Of a stretch of DNA of 45,606 nt, positions 6,713 to 15,653 are shown piece by piece (position 1 is the stretch's first letter; each line of letters starts with the position of its first letter). The position numbers and the translations under genes are program-made. The notes below the pieces were generated by a model that saw nothing but the letters and a program-made list of their open reading frames with translations, ran no database searches and was not told where the DNA came from. Source of the DNA: a virus; IMG/VR virus record IMGVR_UViG_3300009128_000031, positions 1 through 45,606 of that record; one strand, written 5' to 3'.

Positions 6713-6877
6713 ATGCCGCATAGCGCACATAAATCTTTGGTTAAAGCTGCACGGAAAAAGGGATTAAAAGGAGATCGTGCAAAGGCATTTGTATTCGGGA
6801 CTTTACGGAAGATAGAGGATCTAAAGAAACCAAGCATAAGCGATATTTTAGGGGTTAAGAAGAAAACCAGGAGGTAG
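6713..6877 (+). CDS. Small basic protein
   Basis: A 54-residue, strongly basic protein (MPHSAHKSLVKAARKKGLKG..., ending VKKKTRR), starting 1 base after the terminase stop. It could bind DNA, as small packaging-associated proteins do, but no motif proves this. The spacing suggests it is translated by coupling to the terminase gene. Confidence 0.6.
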   Translation: MPHSAHKSLVKAARKKGLKGDRAKAFVFGTLRKIEDLKKPSISDILGVKKKTRR

Positions 6878-6880
6878 TTT

Positions 6881-7717
6881 ATGGCAGTAAGAATAGCTAA
6901 TCGAAACATATACGAGCAAGGGCGACAAGAACAGATACGGCGGTTACAGGGTGGCGGTGACGTAGGTACTTTAAGATTCACTCCTGGTAACGAGACAGTT
7001 ACTCCTTTTATTACTACTACGCCAACAAATACTACTCCTACTACAGGTTTTAAGGTTCCTGGGGTTAGCTATACTACTGATGCTGAAGGGAACCTGATTC
7101 CACAGCTTCAATTTGGTAATCGGTTTATAAACGTTGCTGATTTTCAAAAGGCTATATGGAAGAATGTGTTTCCACCGTATTCTTCGTCTAGCAATCCTTA
7201 CGGCTATAGCAACCCTTACAGAACTAGTCCTTACCAACGATATTCAATCCCTTGGTCGTCATTATATGGCGGTGGATATACCTCACCGTATGGTGGAGGC
7301 ACTACTACTAGCGGCAGACAACCTAGTACAGCTGAGTTACAGCAAGGAACTCAAGGCCAACGTGCTGGTGGCGGTATATATTCATCCTTCGGCCCGATTT
7401 GGCGTAGTGCGTTAGCGAAACTATATCAAGGTAATCCAATGCAGTTATGGGGACGTTTATATAATGCACGGCAACAGGATCCGTATATGTTCACTCAATA
7501 TCCCAGTAGCGGTTATCGGTATGGGTCAAGTAATCCGTATGGTAGTTATGCCAGCCCGTATGGTGGTGGAAGCAGCCCGTATGGTGGCGGTAATTTGGGG
7601 CCTAATCCTGGAAATACTTCTTTAGATATTCGTAATAACATTATGGCTTTAAATAGAGGTGGATACGGTGGTGGATACAGTACTCCGCTTGGGTGGAAAA
7701 TACCAGGATATCTTTAG
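6881..7717 (+). CDS. Disordered Gly/Tyr/Ser/Pro-rich protein with SPYGGG repeats
   Basis: A 278-residue protein that begins with a charged segment (MAVRIANRNIYEQGRQEQIR). It then becomes low-complexity, with repeated NPYG, SPYGGG and GGGY units between about residues 105 and 270. A short more ordered stretch lies near 175-200 (IWRSALAKLYQGNPMQLWGR). CAGGAGG precedes the start. It sits between terminase and portal, where most phages have nothing of this kind. Sequences rich in Tyr and Gly often phase-separate or form adhesive coats, but the role here is unknown. It may be a virion component or an assembly factor. Confidence 0.75.
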   Translation: MAVRIANRNIYEQGRQEQIRRLQGGGDVGTLRFTPGNETVTPFITTTPTNTTPTTGFKVPGVSYTTDAEGNLIPQLQFGNRFINVADFQKAIWKNVFPPYSSSSNPYGYSNPYRTSPYQRYSIPWSSLYGGGYTSPYGGGTTTSGRQPSTAELQQGTQGQRAGGGIYSSFGPIWRSALAKLYQGNPMQLWGRLYNARQQDPYMFTQYPSSGYRYGSSNPYGSYASPYGGGSSPYGGGNLGPNPGNTSLDIRNNIMALNRGGYGGGYSTPLGWKIPGYL

Positions 7718-7726
7718 GGGATTCTA

Positions 7727-7924
7727 ATGCACTTTACAGTCGTACCAAACGGTGATGGTAAATACGCAATCATGAATGAGTTTGGTCAGCGTATGAGGGT
7801 GTTTGATACGGTGAATGAAGCTTATACAAACTTAAAAAAATTCAATGCCAGGCAATACATGGAGGATAAAGGTTCCGCACAACCCCAAGGAGTAGTGGAT
7901 AATGACAAAACCGATTTATTCTAA
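7727..7924 (+). CDS. Small late protein before the portal
   Basis: A 65-residue protein (MHFTVVPNGDGKYAIMNEFG...) with a small beta-rich start and a helical middle. It overlaps the portal gene by 23 bp, which suggests coupled translation. TAGGGG precedes the ATG. No family recognised. Confidence 0.6.
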   Translation: MHFTVVPNGDGKYAIMNEFGQRMRVFDTVNEAYTNLKKFNARQYMEDKGSAQPQGVVDNDKTDLF

Positions 7925-9764
7925 GTTAGACAAAGAAGATTTAATGGATATTGCTCGTAAAGTATGGAGTGCGAACGAGATTGCCCTGACTAGTGCCAGC
8001 CGTAAAGAGTTAGAAGACGATATTAAAGACAACCGTGAGAAGGTTTATGACAAAGATTTAGGGAATGTAACGTTTCCTTATCCCAATGCTTCCAATCTCA
8101 ATATCCCTACCTCAATGACAGATGTGCGTGCTTATGTGGCAAGGTTTACCAACATAATCGTTGCTTCAACTCCCCTGGTTGTGATTGATAGCGACCAACT
8201 AGATTATGAGTTTAAGAACAAGTTAGAGAAACAATTCACAAAGCTGGCGCATACTAAGTTGGATATCCCCAATTTCCTTTCGGACTATTTTCACACATAC
8301 CTGATTGACGGGATAGTGGGAATTAGAGTGGTTAAGGAGAAGGGATACAGGCCAGTTAAAGAATACCGTACATACACCGAATGGGTTATGGACGAAGAAT
8401 ATACAGAGAAGTACCAGAAGATAATTAACGAACAGTACACGGAAGAAGACATAGCTGGGTTTACCGCTGATACCGAGATAGGGTTAACGTTCCACAAGAT
8501 TAACGAGGGTACGAGCGTAAAGTATTTAACTTTAGATGAAATTATCTTCCCTGAAGATACAGAAGAGCGTGAACAAGAAAAGGCAGAATTTATTACTTAT
8601 CGTAAATTTATGAGTTTAGATGATGTTAAACGTGCTGTTAAAGCTGAATATTACGATAAAGATGCTTATGAGAAAGTTGAACTTCACTATAACAAGGGTG
8701 GTTACGTTAAAGACGATTTTGCGATTGAGCAAAATAGATTAACCACACTTGATACCTCCAACGTGGGGGATATATCTAAACAACGGGCAAAACTAGAGGT
8801 TTGGGAATGTTACTGTTACTACGATATTAACAATGACGGATTTGATGAGTTGTGTATCGTTGAAATTGACCGTCGTACAAAGACAGTGTTTCGGTGTCAG
8901 GAGTTTTCGGATATTGAACGCCCAATTCAAATCCATTCTTTTGACACTGAAACTAAACTTTTAGTTAATACCCGTAGTTATGTGCATTATATAACTTCAA
9001 TACACGATGCAGTAAATAGTTTTGTTAATGGCAGGATTAATAATATTACTCTTCAGAACGGTATGATGGGTACGTTCAGGGAAGGTAGTGGGTTTGATCC
9101 TGACGAACAGGTACTTGCTCCTGGTGTAATGATACCTCGCCAGGGAGAAAACGATATTACCCTGCTTAAACCGCCTGAGATGAGCCAAAGCTCAGTAGCT
9201 CAGGAACAAATGCTCAATGCCTATCGACAATCTTTCTCGGGACTTCTAGACCAAACCATGCCTAGTCAGAGCAATGTCCTCAAACACCGAACCTATCGTG
9301 GTATAGCAACGGTTATCGGGCAGGGTAATTTAATTATTCAGTACATGCTAGAAACACTTAAACCGAAACTGAACCAGATATTTAATCTCCTCTTTAAGTA
9401 CGCTCTTGATGCCGGTGGGCTCAGAGTAGACGTTAATATAAATATTCTTAATGCCGCTAGGGAAATGAAACAGCAGGCTGTACAGGCAATGCTAGGTACG
9501 TTCCTGGCGTTCCCTGAAGTACAGCAGAATTACCAAGGTCGCAGACACCTAGCGAAGATGTTTTGGGAAACGTTTGGATTACCTGGATTTGACATTGTGT
9601 TTCCTGCACAACAACAACAATCGCCTGGGGCACAACCGCCTGATTTAGGGATGATAAACAATCCTGAAGCTGCACTACAACCTAGAGCCGGTGGCGAATC
9701 ACCAATACCGAGCCAGCAACAGGCAAGGAGATCGTTTCAAACACCTTCACCACTACCAAGATAG
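7902..9764 (+). CDS. Portal protein (P22-like)
   Basis: A 620-residue protein forming the ring at the capsid vertex through which DNA enters and leaves. The region FPYPNASNLNIPTSMTD (about residues 59-75) matches the conserved N-terminal motif of podovirus portals of the P22 group. The length also fits. The C-terminal 60 residues are rich in Gln, Pro and Ala (a low-complexity tail). The start is supported by AAGGAG, and the gene follows terminase in the normal order. Confidence 0.9.
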   Translation: MTKPIYSKLDKEDLMDIARKVWSANEIALTSASRKELEDDIKDNREKVYDKDLGNVTFPYPNASNLNIPTSMTDVRAYVARFTNIIVASTPLVVIDSDQLDYEFKNKLEKQFTKLAHTKLDIPNFLSDYFHTYLIDGIVGIRVVKEKGYRPVKEYRTYTEWVMDEEYTEKYQKIINEQYTEEDIAGFTADTEIGLTFHKINEGTSVKYLTLDEIIFPEDTEEREQEKAEFITYRKFMSLDDVKRAVKAEYYDKDAYEKVELHYNKGGYVKDDFAIEQNRLTTLDTSNVGDISKQRAKLEVWECYCYYDINNDGFDELCIVEIDRRTKTVFRCQEFSDIERPIQIHSFDTETKLLVNTRSYVHYITSIHDAVNSFVNGRINNITLQNGMMGTFREGSGFDPDEQVLAPGVMIPRQGENDITLLKPPEMSQSSVAQEQMLNAYRQSFSGLLDQTMPSQSNVLKHRTYRGIATVIGQGNLIIQYMLETLKPKLNQIFNLLFKYALDAGGLRVDVNINILNAAREMKQQAVQAMLGTFLAFPEVQQNYQGRRHLAKMFWETFGLPGFDIVFPAQQQQSPGAQPPDLGMINNPEAALQPRAGGESPIPSQQQARRSFQTPSPLPR

Positions 9765-9772
9765 GAGGGTAA

Positions 9773-10138
9773 ATGTTTCACAAATATTCAGATAGGTTCT
9801 TGGAATACCTACAAGGAAAACTAACTAAAACCAAGAAGGACAAGTTACCGCCAGAACAAAGACTAAGAGAGATCCAAAAAGAGTTCGCTGCATTATTGAG
9901 ATTAGGGAAACACGCTGATTGGGAGGTATACGAAGACATTCTGATACGAGGTTATTTGCAAGCATGGAGTGAATTTGCGTACCAGCCTAGTTGGGGTGAC
10001 TATCTTAAATTGCAATCGAAAGTAGAAACATACGAACACATACTGAAGACGTTTGATAGAGCAGGAGAAAAACTACAAAAACTGGAGGGGAAGCATGGAC
10101 GAAACAAAGAAAGAGACCTTGAAGACGAAATTATCTGA
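9773..10138 (+). CDS. Small helical head-module protein
   Basis: A 121-residue, mostly helical, basic protein (MFHKYSDRFLEYLQGKLTKT...). It lies between portal and scaffold genes and overlaps the next gene by 44 bp. GGAGGG precedes the ATG. It may be an assembly cofactor or a minor virion protein. No family recognised. Confidence 0.6.
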   Translation: MFHKYSDRFLEYLQGKLTKTKKDKLPPEQRLREIQKEFAALLRLGKHADWEVYEDILIRGYLQAWSEFAYQPSWGDYLKLQSKVETYEHILKTFDRAGEKLQKLEGKHGRNKERDLEDEII

Positions 10139-10343
10139 AAAGGAGAAAGCAGCCCGTGCTGAAATGGCGGATAAAATGGTTCACCTGTGGGAAACAGGGT
10201 TTACGGGAAATATAACTATCAACTGTAAACACGGAGTACCCATGAACTATAACGTTAACTATACGGGCTATCAACGCAGACCATTAACAAAAGAGATTGA
10301 AGACTTAAAAAAACAACTAAATCAGAGTTACAAGGAGGATTAA
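10095..10343 (+). CDS. Small head-module protein
   Basis: An 82-residue protein starting at ATG 10095 (MDETKKETLKTKLSEKE), chosen because GGAGGGG stands just before it; the longer upstream frame has none. The N-terminal third is a charged helix. The middle, ITINCKHGVPMNYNVNY, may be a small beta hairpin. It ends right against the scaffold start. Function unknown. Confidence 0.6.
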   Translation: MDETKKETLKTKLSEKEKAARAEMADKMVHLWETGFTGNITINCKHGVPMNYNVNYTGYQRRPLTKEIEDLKKQLNQSYKED

Positions 10344-11135
10344 ATGAGTCCTGAAGCGATAGAAAAACAAAACGTGAAAGAAGAGCCACTTGAAGTGGAT
10401 GTTTTTGATGAAGGGGCTAAACTACCAGATCCAGCCCAAGAAGAAGAGAAACCGAAATCCCCTGAACCAGAAATAGACGATTTGGATTCTGTAGGCGATT
10501 TAAACGATTTGTTTCCAGAAGATATGGCGGAGGAGAAGAAAGAAGAAGTACCTCTACCGCCAAAACCGGAAGAGCCGAAAGAAGAGGAACCAGAAGAGGA
10601 GTTACCGCCAGAACCGGAGAAGGAACAGCCGCCAGCGCAACCGCCACAACAGCAGTTGAGCATGGATGAGGCGAATAAGAAGTTCCTTAACGATCTGGCA
10701 AATAATCCGCTTCAGACAATACAGCAGGCGGTTGATTACATGATGTACCAACGCCGTAACGAGCTTACTGCTGAGGTTATGAAGGAAATGCGTAAAGCGT
10801 CTAATGTGCGTAATTATGAAGCGGCACGGATACGCAAAGAGTTTTCTGATAAACACACAGATTTTAAAACACTCAAAAAAGACATGGCTGAGTTATGGGA
10901 CAACATGAGTGCTAATGACCGATCTAATTTTGACATGAACAGTAGAGCTGGCTTTGAAGCTTTGTATTGGAGAGCAAAAGCAGAGAAATCTAAGAAGACT
11001 GTACCAACAGCGAAACTCGCTAGTAGCCCTTCAGGTAGTGCTGCTAGTACGAAGACGAAAACACTAACACAAAGGCAGAGGGATTTGGCTCGTAAAGCCA
11101 ACATGACTGAGGAAGAATACATGAGGTTAATGTAG
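10344..11135 (+). CDS. Putative scaffolding protein
   Basis: A 263-residue protein. The first 105 residues are highly acidic and Pro/Glu/Gln-rich and probably disordered. The rest is helical and ends with a compact basic helix-loop-helix (LTQRQRDLARKANMTEEEY). An acidic disordered N terminus, a helical body and a small basic capsid-binding end are typical of phage scaffolds, which shape the procapsid and are later removed. Its place between portal and capsid genes fits. Sequence identity alone would not prove it. Confidence 0.72.
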   Translation: MSPEAIEKQNVKEEPLEVDVFDEGAKLPDPAQEEEKPKSPEPEIDDLDSVGDLNDLFPEDMAEEKKEEVPLPPKPEEPKEEEPEEELPPEPEKEQPPAQPPQQQLSMDEANKKFLNDLANNPLQTIQQAVDYMMYQRRNELTAEVMKEMRKASNVRNYEAARIRKEFSDKHTDFKTLKKDMAELWDNMSANDRSNFDMNSRAGFEALYWRAKAEKSKKTVPTAKLASSPSGSAASTKTKTLTQRQRDLARKANMTEEEYMRLM

Positions 11136-11145
11136 GAGGGGATTT

Positions 11146-11535
11146 ATGGCAGACGAACAGGTAGAAGTAAAAATTGAACAAATAGAAGACCACTGGGAAG
11201 ACCAGTCAAAGGTTATTGGAGATCCAGACAAATACTACGAATGGGCTCTGGAGAATGACAAGACCGCTATGGCAGGGGTCATAAAGAAAGGGTTTCAGAA
11301 AACTACTGACCCTAAAGTAAGAGCACCGTACGGAAAACGAAGAGAAGACGGTACGATAGTAAGACAGCAGTATTATGAAACTTTGGTGTTGATTGAGATG
11401 CCGAAGAAAATGAGGGCCGCTATAGAACAAAAAAAGGCCGAGTTAGCTGAGAAACGGAATCTAACACCAGTACCCGAGGCGAGAGGGGTCAAACAAACGA
11501 TCCGCAAAGTAAGGAAACAGAAAAAGGCCAAGTAA
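11146..11535 (+). CDS. Small capsid-region protein
   Basis: A 129-residue protein with an acidic start and a very basic end (KQTIRKVRKQKKAK). GGAGGGG precedes the ATG. It lies between scaffold and decoration genes. The basic tail could contact packaged DNA or the capsid lattice. No family recognised. Confidence 0.6.
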   Translation: MADEQVEVKIEQIEDHWEDQSKVIGDPDKYYEWALENDKTAMAGVIKKGFQKTTDPKVRAPYGKRREDGTIVRQQYYETLVLIEMPKKMRAAIEQKKAELAEKRNLTPVPEARGVKQTIRKVRKQKKAK

Positions 11536-11547
11536 GGGAGGATTATA

Positions 11548-12072
11548 ATGCCAGACAGACCAAATGGTTTTAGTCTTATGGAGAACGAGAAGTATACGAT
11601 TAAACGCTTTGAGGTTCAGGGCGATGAAGCACTTACAGTCGCTCCTGGCGATTGCGTTGACCAGGATGGGGACGGTTACGTTGCCCGTGCTGCTGCTAAT
11701 GCCGGTGTGACCGTAGTTGGCGTTGTAACGAATTGTTATAACTCTAGCATGGTAGCGCAGAAGTCTTTAGCTGCTAGTACAGCAGGATTTGTTGATGTAG
11801 CGCTTGCATTACCTGGAACACGGTTTATTGTTCAGGGTAACGGTACAGATGCGTTGGCAAATATTGGTGCTACAGCCAATCATGTTGATGGTGCTGCTGA
11901 TACATTTAGGGGTAGATCCATTCAGGAACTTAACAGCAGTGACTATGGTTCAGGATTACAACTGCGTGTATTAGGCAGAGTAGATGCTGTTGATAATGCG
12001 TGGGGAAGTAACACTGACATGGTTGTTGTATTTAACGAATCTATCTTCGCTGGCGATCAAGCGAGTGTCTAA
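11548..12072 (+). CDS. Putative capsid decoration/stabilisation protein
   Basis: A 174-residue beta-rich protein without charged helices (for example EALTVAPGDCVDQDGDGYV and GVTVVGVVTN). The gene sits directly upstream of the major capsid gene, where phages often encode a decoration protein. The small-residue-rich sequence (Ala, Gly, Val, Asp) fits. The function is inferred from position and composition. Confidence 0.6.
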   Translation: MPDRPNGFSLMENEKYTIKRFEVQGDEALTVAPGDCVDQDGDGYVARAAANAGVTVVGVVTNCYNSSMVAQKSLAASTAGFVDVALALPGTRFIVQGNGTDALANIGATANHVDGAADTFRGRSIQELNSSDYGSGLQLRVLGRVDAVDNAWGSNTDMVVVFNESIFAGDQASV

Positions 12073-12090
12073 GTAAAGGAGGAATGACTC

Positions 12091-12987
12091 ATGGCTATAA
12101 CACTAACGACCATTGCGGATGAGCTTAGTCCGATCGTCAAGCGTGGTTATGCAGAAGGAGCAAAGGCTTACAGCCCAGTTTATGACAAGTTTATGAATGT
12201 GGAGAGTTCCGCAGATTATTATTGGGAAGAACTGGAAGCTGGCGGCATAGGGTATTTACAGCAGATTGGTGAACTTGAAGACGTACCGACCGCTGATTTC
12301 ACATACGGTAGCACGAAACAGTATGTGGCAACTGGCAGAGGGTTGTCTATCGTAGTTGGCCGGCAAACCTGGAAATACCAGAGATTGGGAATTGTTTCCC
12401 AAAGTTCCAAAATGCTGGGTATGGCAGTTAAGAAGACTGTTGATGAAGATTGCACAGCATTGTTCAACGATGGAGATGATACTTATACCACTCCAGACGG
12501 ATTGTTCATTTTTGATACCGCACATATTAACCTCTATGGCGGTACTTACGATAACATTCCTGGTGCGGCAAGTGCATTGAGTATTAGTGCGGTTAATAAC
12601 GCATACTATCTGATGAGCACAACTCTGAGACATGATGTTGCTCCTGGTGGAAACCAGCCGAAATATATCATGTTTCATCCTAACAAGGCGTCAGTAGTAC
12701 ATGCGATTCTTAAAAGCGCACAGATCCCTGGTTCCGCTAACAACGACAGCAACTTCATGTTCAACAGATTGATTCCGATTGAGAACAATCTTCTGAATAA
12801 CATTAACAGTTGGTATTTGCTGAGTGACAAAGCGGATCACAGGATGAAACTTGTATGGTTTATGAAACCTAAAATGAGCCGGTGGACACAAGATAGTAAT
12901 AAGTCTATCCACTTTGATGTGGTGACGGATTATGATCGTGGTGCTACCAGTGGCTTGGGCCTATGGGGCGAATACGCAGCTGCCTAA
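12091..12987 (+). CDS. Major capsid protein, HK97-fold type
   Basis: A 298-residue protein. It has an N-terminal helix, the segment DYYWEELEAGGIGYLQQIGE (E-loop region), a long helix beginning SKMLGMAVKKTVDEDC, and a C-terminal beta-rich P-domain region ending in WGEYAAA. Size, gene order and these patterns fit HK97-fold capsid proteins similar to the Mu gpT group. GGAGG precedes the start. It should be the most abundant virion protein. Confidence 0.85.
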   Translation: MAITLTTIADELSPIVKRGYAEGAKAYSPVYDKFMNVESSADYYWEELEAGGIGYLQQIGELEDVPTADFTYGSTKQYVATGRGLSIVVGRQTWKYQRLGIVSQSSKMLGMAVKKTVDEDCTALFNDGDDTYTTPDGLFIFDTAHINLYGGTYDNIPGAASALSISAVNNAYYLMSTTLRHDVAPGGNQPKYIMFHPNKASVVHAILKSAQIPGSANNDSNFMFNRLIPIENNLLNNINSWYLLSDKADHRMKLVWFMKPKMSRWTQDSNKSIHFDVVTDYDRGATSGLGLWGEYAAA

Positions 12988-13015
12988 CGATAGAGATATC
13001 AAGGAGGGATAAGGT

Positions 13016-14083
13016 ATGAAAAAAGTTCTATTTATCGCATTCCTTATTTCTGTCTTAGGAGTAGGGTTTGTGTTGTACGCCGCAATAGGCGATAGATTCA
13101 CCATAACGGATGAAGGCGGTGCTGATGATGTGTTTCGGGTAAACAGTAGTGGCGTGGTTGTGCTAGACAACGGTGAGAGCATTGATAACTCTACCGATGG
13201 CACGATTTCGTTTACTGATGGCACGAACACATTATGGTCAATCGTTGATACTGGCACTACAGGTGATTTGTCGGGGATTCGTAAAGTTATCTTTGATAAC
13301 GGAGAAGAGATCGAGAACATTACTGATGGTGATCTAGCGTTCACAGACGGCACCAACGATTTGATGATTCTCCGTGATACTGGCACTTCAGCTGATTTGG
13401 TTGGACTCAGTATTGTTGAGATGATTAATGGTGAAACGATGGAGAATGACGTAGATGGTCAGATTAATTTCACTGATGGCACGAATACTTTAATGCAGAT
13501 TATTGATGGCGGTACGAGCGGTTCGATTAACGTTACCGGTATTGATAATGGTGACGCCAACATTGCTAATGTAGGTCAGATTGCTCTCGATTCACTTGAT
13601 GCTGATGGTTCAGACATTTCCATTGGTGATGGTGATGAAACCTTAACAGTTAATTCATCTGATTGGGATATTGACCCTTCTGGTATTGTTACCGGGGTAG
13701 GTGATATTACTTCAGATGGAGTGATTCAGGGAGCTGGTTTCAGGATGACTGGTGGTGAAGCAATTACCGCAAGTACAATTTTAGTTAGTTCTGATAGTGG
13801 TAATTTGTTTGCGGTTACTGCAAATGGAGTAACAATGACGTTGCCTGAAGGAGTTACAGCCGGCAATGTTTACACTATTGTTGCTTTTACTAGCAGCCAA
13901 GTGAACATTGATCCTACCGGGACAGACACGATTATCTATTCTCCTAGCGGCAATTCTTTAGCCGGTGGAGATAGATTGCTGAGTGCTGCTAGCGCTACAG
14001 GGACTTCAGTAACTTTGGCTTGTGACGGTAATGGTGGCTGGTTTGTAACAGCGATTAATGGTACTTGGACAGACAACGACTAA
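13016..14083 (+). CDS. Exported three-repeat beta protein in the head-tail block
   Basis: A 355-residue protein. It begins with a Lys-Lys start and a hydrophobic helix (MKKVLFIAFLISVLGVGFVL) like a Sec signal. Three repeats of about 43 residues follow, each starting with a form of NGE and containing FTDGTN (roughly 51-93, 94-136 and 137-177). The C-terminal 100 residues form a beta domain with the pattern AGNVYTIVAF...LACDGNGGWFVTAIN, similar in style to the end of the 17352 gene product. It would suit a fibre or surface protein, but a signal peptide on a virion protein is abnormal. AAGGAGGG precedes the ATG. Confidence 0.7.
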   Translation: MKKVLFIAFLISVLGVGFVLYAAIGDRFTITDEGGADDVFRVNSSGVVVLDNGESIDNSTDGTISFTDGTNTLWSIVDTGTTGDLSGIRKVIFDNGEEIENITDGDLAFTDGTNDLMILRDTGTSADLVGLSIVEMINGETMENDVDGQINFTDGTNTLMQIIDGGTSGSINVTGIDNGDANIANVGQIALDSLDADGSDISIGDGDETLTVNSSDWDIDPSGIVTGVGDITSDGVIQGAGFRMTGGEAITASTILVSSDSGNLFAVTANGVTMTLPEGVTAGNVYTIVAFTSSQVNIDPTGTDTIIYSPSGNSLAGGDRLLSAASATGTSVTLACDGNGGWFVTAINGTWTDND

Positions 14084-14108
14084 AACTGATTTTGTGAGAG
14101 AGTTAAAC

Positions 14109-14138
14109 GGGGGAGGGGTGAAATAATGCCTCTCCCCC
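14109..14138 (+). promoter_or_regulatory. Hairpin sequestering the ribosome site of the Wzy/WaaL-like gene
   Basis: GGGGGAGGGG (14109-14118) pairs with CCTCTCCCCC (14129-14138): ten pairs including one G-U wobble. The 10-nt loop TGAAATAATG ends with the start codon at 14126-14128. The ribosome-binding GGAGGGG is wholly in the 5' arm. There is no U-tract on either side, so a terminator is less likely than translational control. Confidence 0.7.
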
Positions 14139-15259
14139 AAGGATGGTGGATAATGAAAAAGAATACCACATGGTTAGTAATATCGGTCTTTCTCATAGCG
14201 TTTTTTGGGTATATGTACCCGAAATTCTTTCAAATACGAGCAGCTAAAGAGGTATGGATACTGTTTGTGTTCTTCATGGTAGCAGCTTGCTGGATAAAGA
14301 ACTGGTGGTTGAGATTGTTCTTCTTGGCTTGTACGGTTACAGCATTCATACACCATACAGCCCCAGTATACTTCAGCTTTTTTAAAGTAGCTTGCGGTAT
14401 GGGGATATTATGCTTGCTTGTTCAATCTTTGAACAATAAACGATTATCACCGATTTTGAACATGCTTTGTGTGATTGCGTTATTAAATGCGTTGTATGCT
14501 TGGGGTCAGTTCTTTGACTTTGACCCGATATACCACCCGTACAAGAACAATACGGATAACCTGACATTCACACGCAAGATAGTAGTGGGGTTCATGCACA
14601 ATCCTAATCACCTGTCAGCACTCATAGGGATATGTTTACCGTGTTTTTTCAGGCGTAAATGGTGGGTATTAATACCGGTGGTTCTTTCAGCCCTGTTCCT
14701 AAAGAACTGGACAGTGTGCCATACCAGAGGGGGAATGTTACTTGCAGCGTTTACACTTGCTTATTTCCTGTTCTTTTATTTGGATAGTTTCAAAGAGATA
14801 GATACGTTCTGGTTACTATTGTTTTTTGTTATCTTGGGGATGAATATTGTTTATGTGTTGTACAGGTGGAAAGGAGCGCAGGGCAGGTTGGTTTGGTGGG
14901 AGAAAATAGTAAAGAATATGAGTCAGGCAGCTTGGTTTAAGGGTTATGGATTAGGGAATTTTAAGGTTTTGAGGCCGGTAGGCAACAGGGTTTTAGAAGC
15001 GCATAACGAATATTTTCAAATACTTTATGAATCAGGAATGTTTAGCTTATTAGCTGTGATAGGGTATATCGCAGATTCTATATATAAATTTATTAAGATG
15101 AAGAAGACACAAGAAACACTAATAATATTTTGTGTTCTTTGCTGTGTAGCAATTAACTGTTTAACTAATTTCACGTTTCATATGCCACACCTGATGATAA
15201 TTGCGCTCTTAGCGATAGCAATGTGGGAAGTGGTTAAAAAGGAGGTAGCAAATGGCTAG
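14126..15259 (+). CDS. O-antigen ligase/polymerase-like membrane protein (WaaL/Wzy family)
   Basis: A 377-residue multi-pass inner-membrane protein with about ten hydrophobic helices. The family signature is visible: HNPNHLSALIGICLP near residue 160, the Arg-containing periplasmic loop (GAQGRLVWWEKIV, then WFKGYGLGNFKV near 260-280), and EAHNEYFQILYESGMFSLLA near 290-310. WaaL and Wzy enzymes join or polymerise lipid-linked glycans in the periplasm. A phage copy could change the host surface polysaccharide after infection. The start at 14126 lies in a hairpin loop; a second ATG at 14153 (MKKNTTWLVIS) has a weaker GGTGG site. It overlaps the next gene by 8 bp, so it belongs to the late operon. 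Confidence 0.85.
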   Translation: MPLPQGWWIMKKNTTWLVISVFLIAFFGYMYPKFFQIRAAKEVWILFVFFMVAACWIKNWWLRLFFLACTVTAFIHHTAPVYFSFFKVACGMGILCLLVQSLNNKRLSPILNMLCVIALLNALYAWGQFFDFDPIYHPYKNNTDNLTFTRKIVVGFMHNPNHLSALIGICLPCFFRRKWWVLIPVVLSALFLKNWTVCHTRGGMLLAAFTLAYFLFFYLDSFKEIDTFWLLLFFVILGMNIVYVLYRWKGAQGRLVWWEKIVKNMSQAAWFKGYGLGNFKVLRPVGNRVLEAHNEYFQILYESGMFSLLAVIGYIADSIYKFIKMKKTQETLIIFCVLCCVAINCLTNFTFHMPHLMIIALLAIAMWEVVKKEVANG

Positions 15260-15641
15260 AGTTGGTGGAAATATTACGATATTTAGTGCGGAGTTGGTTA
15301 ATGGTACTGGGGCGGTAAGAAGCGATTCAATCGATATTGGTTCTCATGGAACTAATTTCGGGATTGCGATTGTGGCTACTTCTGTTCTGGGAACCCCTGA
15401 CCTGCTGGTGCAGTATGAGCAGAGTTTCACAAGACCCACAACTGAAGGTTCAGCGGATACAAACTACGTTATTCCTGACGGTGCACCGGATATTGTAACT
15501 AACCTTACCCAGGAAACATATTTCATTACCAGTGTTAGTGCTGTGCCGATGAACTATATCCGTATACTTATCACCGGACAGGCAGGAAATCAAACGGATA
15601 CTTTAGTCACCGCTTACTTTTACAGAATGGAAGATGCGTAA
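15252..15641 (+). CDS. Small beta-rich late protein
   Basis: A 129-residue beta-rich protein with no charged helices (MARVGGNITIFSAELVNGTG...). AAGGAGG lies inside the end of the upstream gene. No signal peptide. Probably a minor virion component. Family not recognised. Confidence 0.6.
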   Translation: MARVGGNITIFSAELVNGTGAVRSDSIDIGSHGTNFGIAIVATSVLGTPDLLVQYEQSFTRPTTEGSADTNYVIPDGAPDIVTNLTQETYFITSVSAVPMNYIRILITGQAGNQTDTLVTAYFYRMEDA

Positions 15642-15653
15642 AAAGGAGGAATC

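Noticed and set aside
10340-10663. Antisense Ser/Gly-rich frame opposite the scaffold gene
   Set aside because: It mirrors the acidic Glu/Pro codons of the scaffold; no ribosome site.
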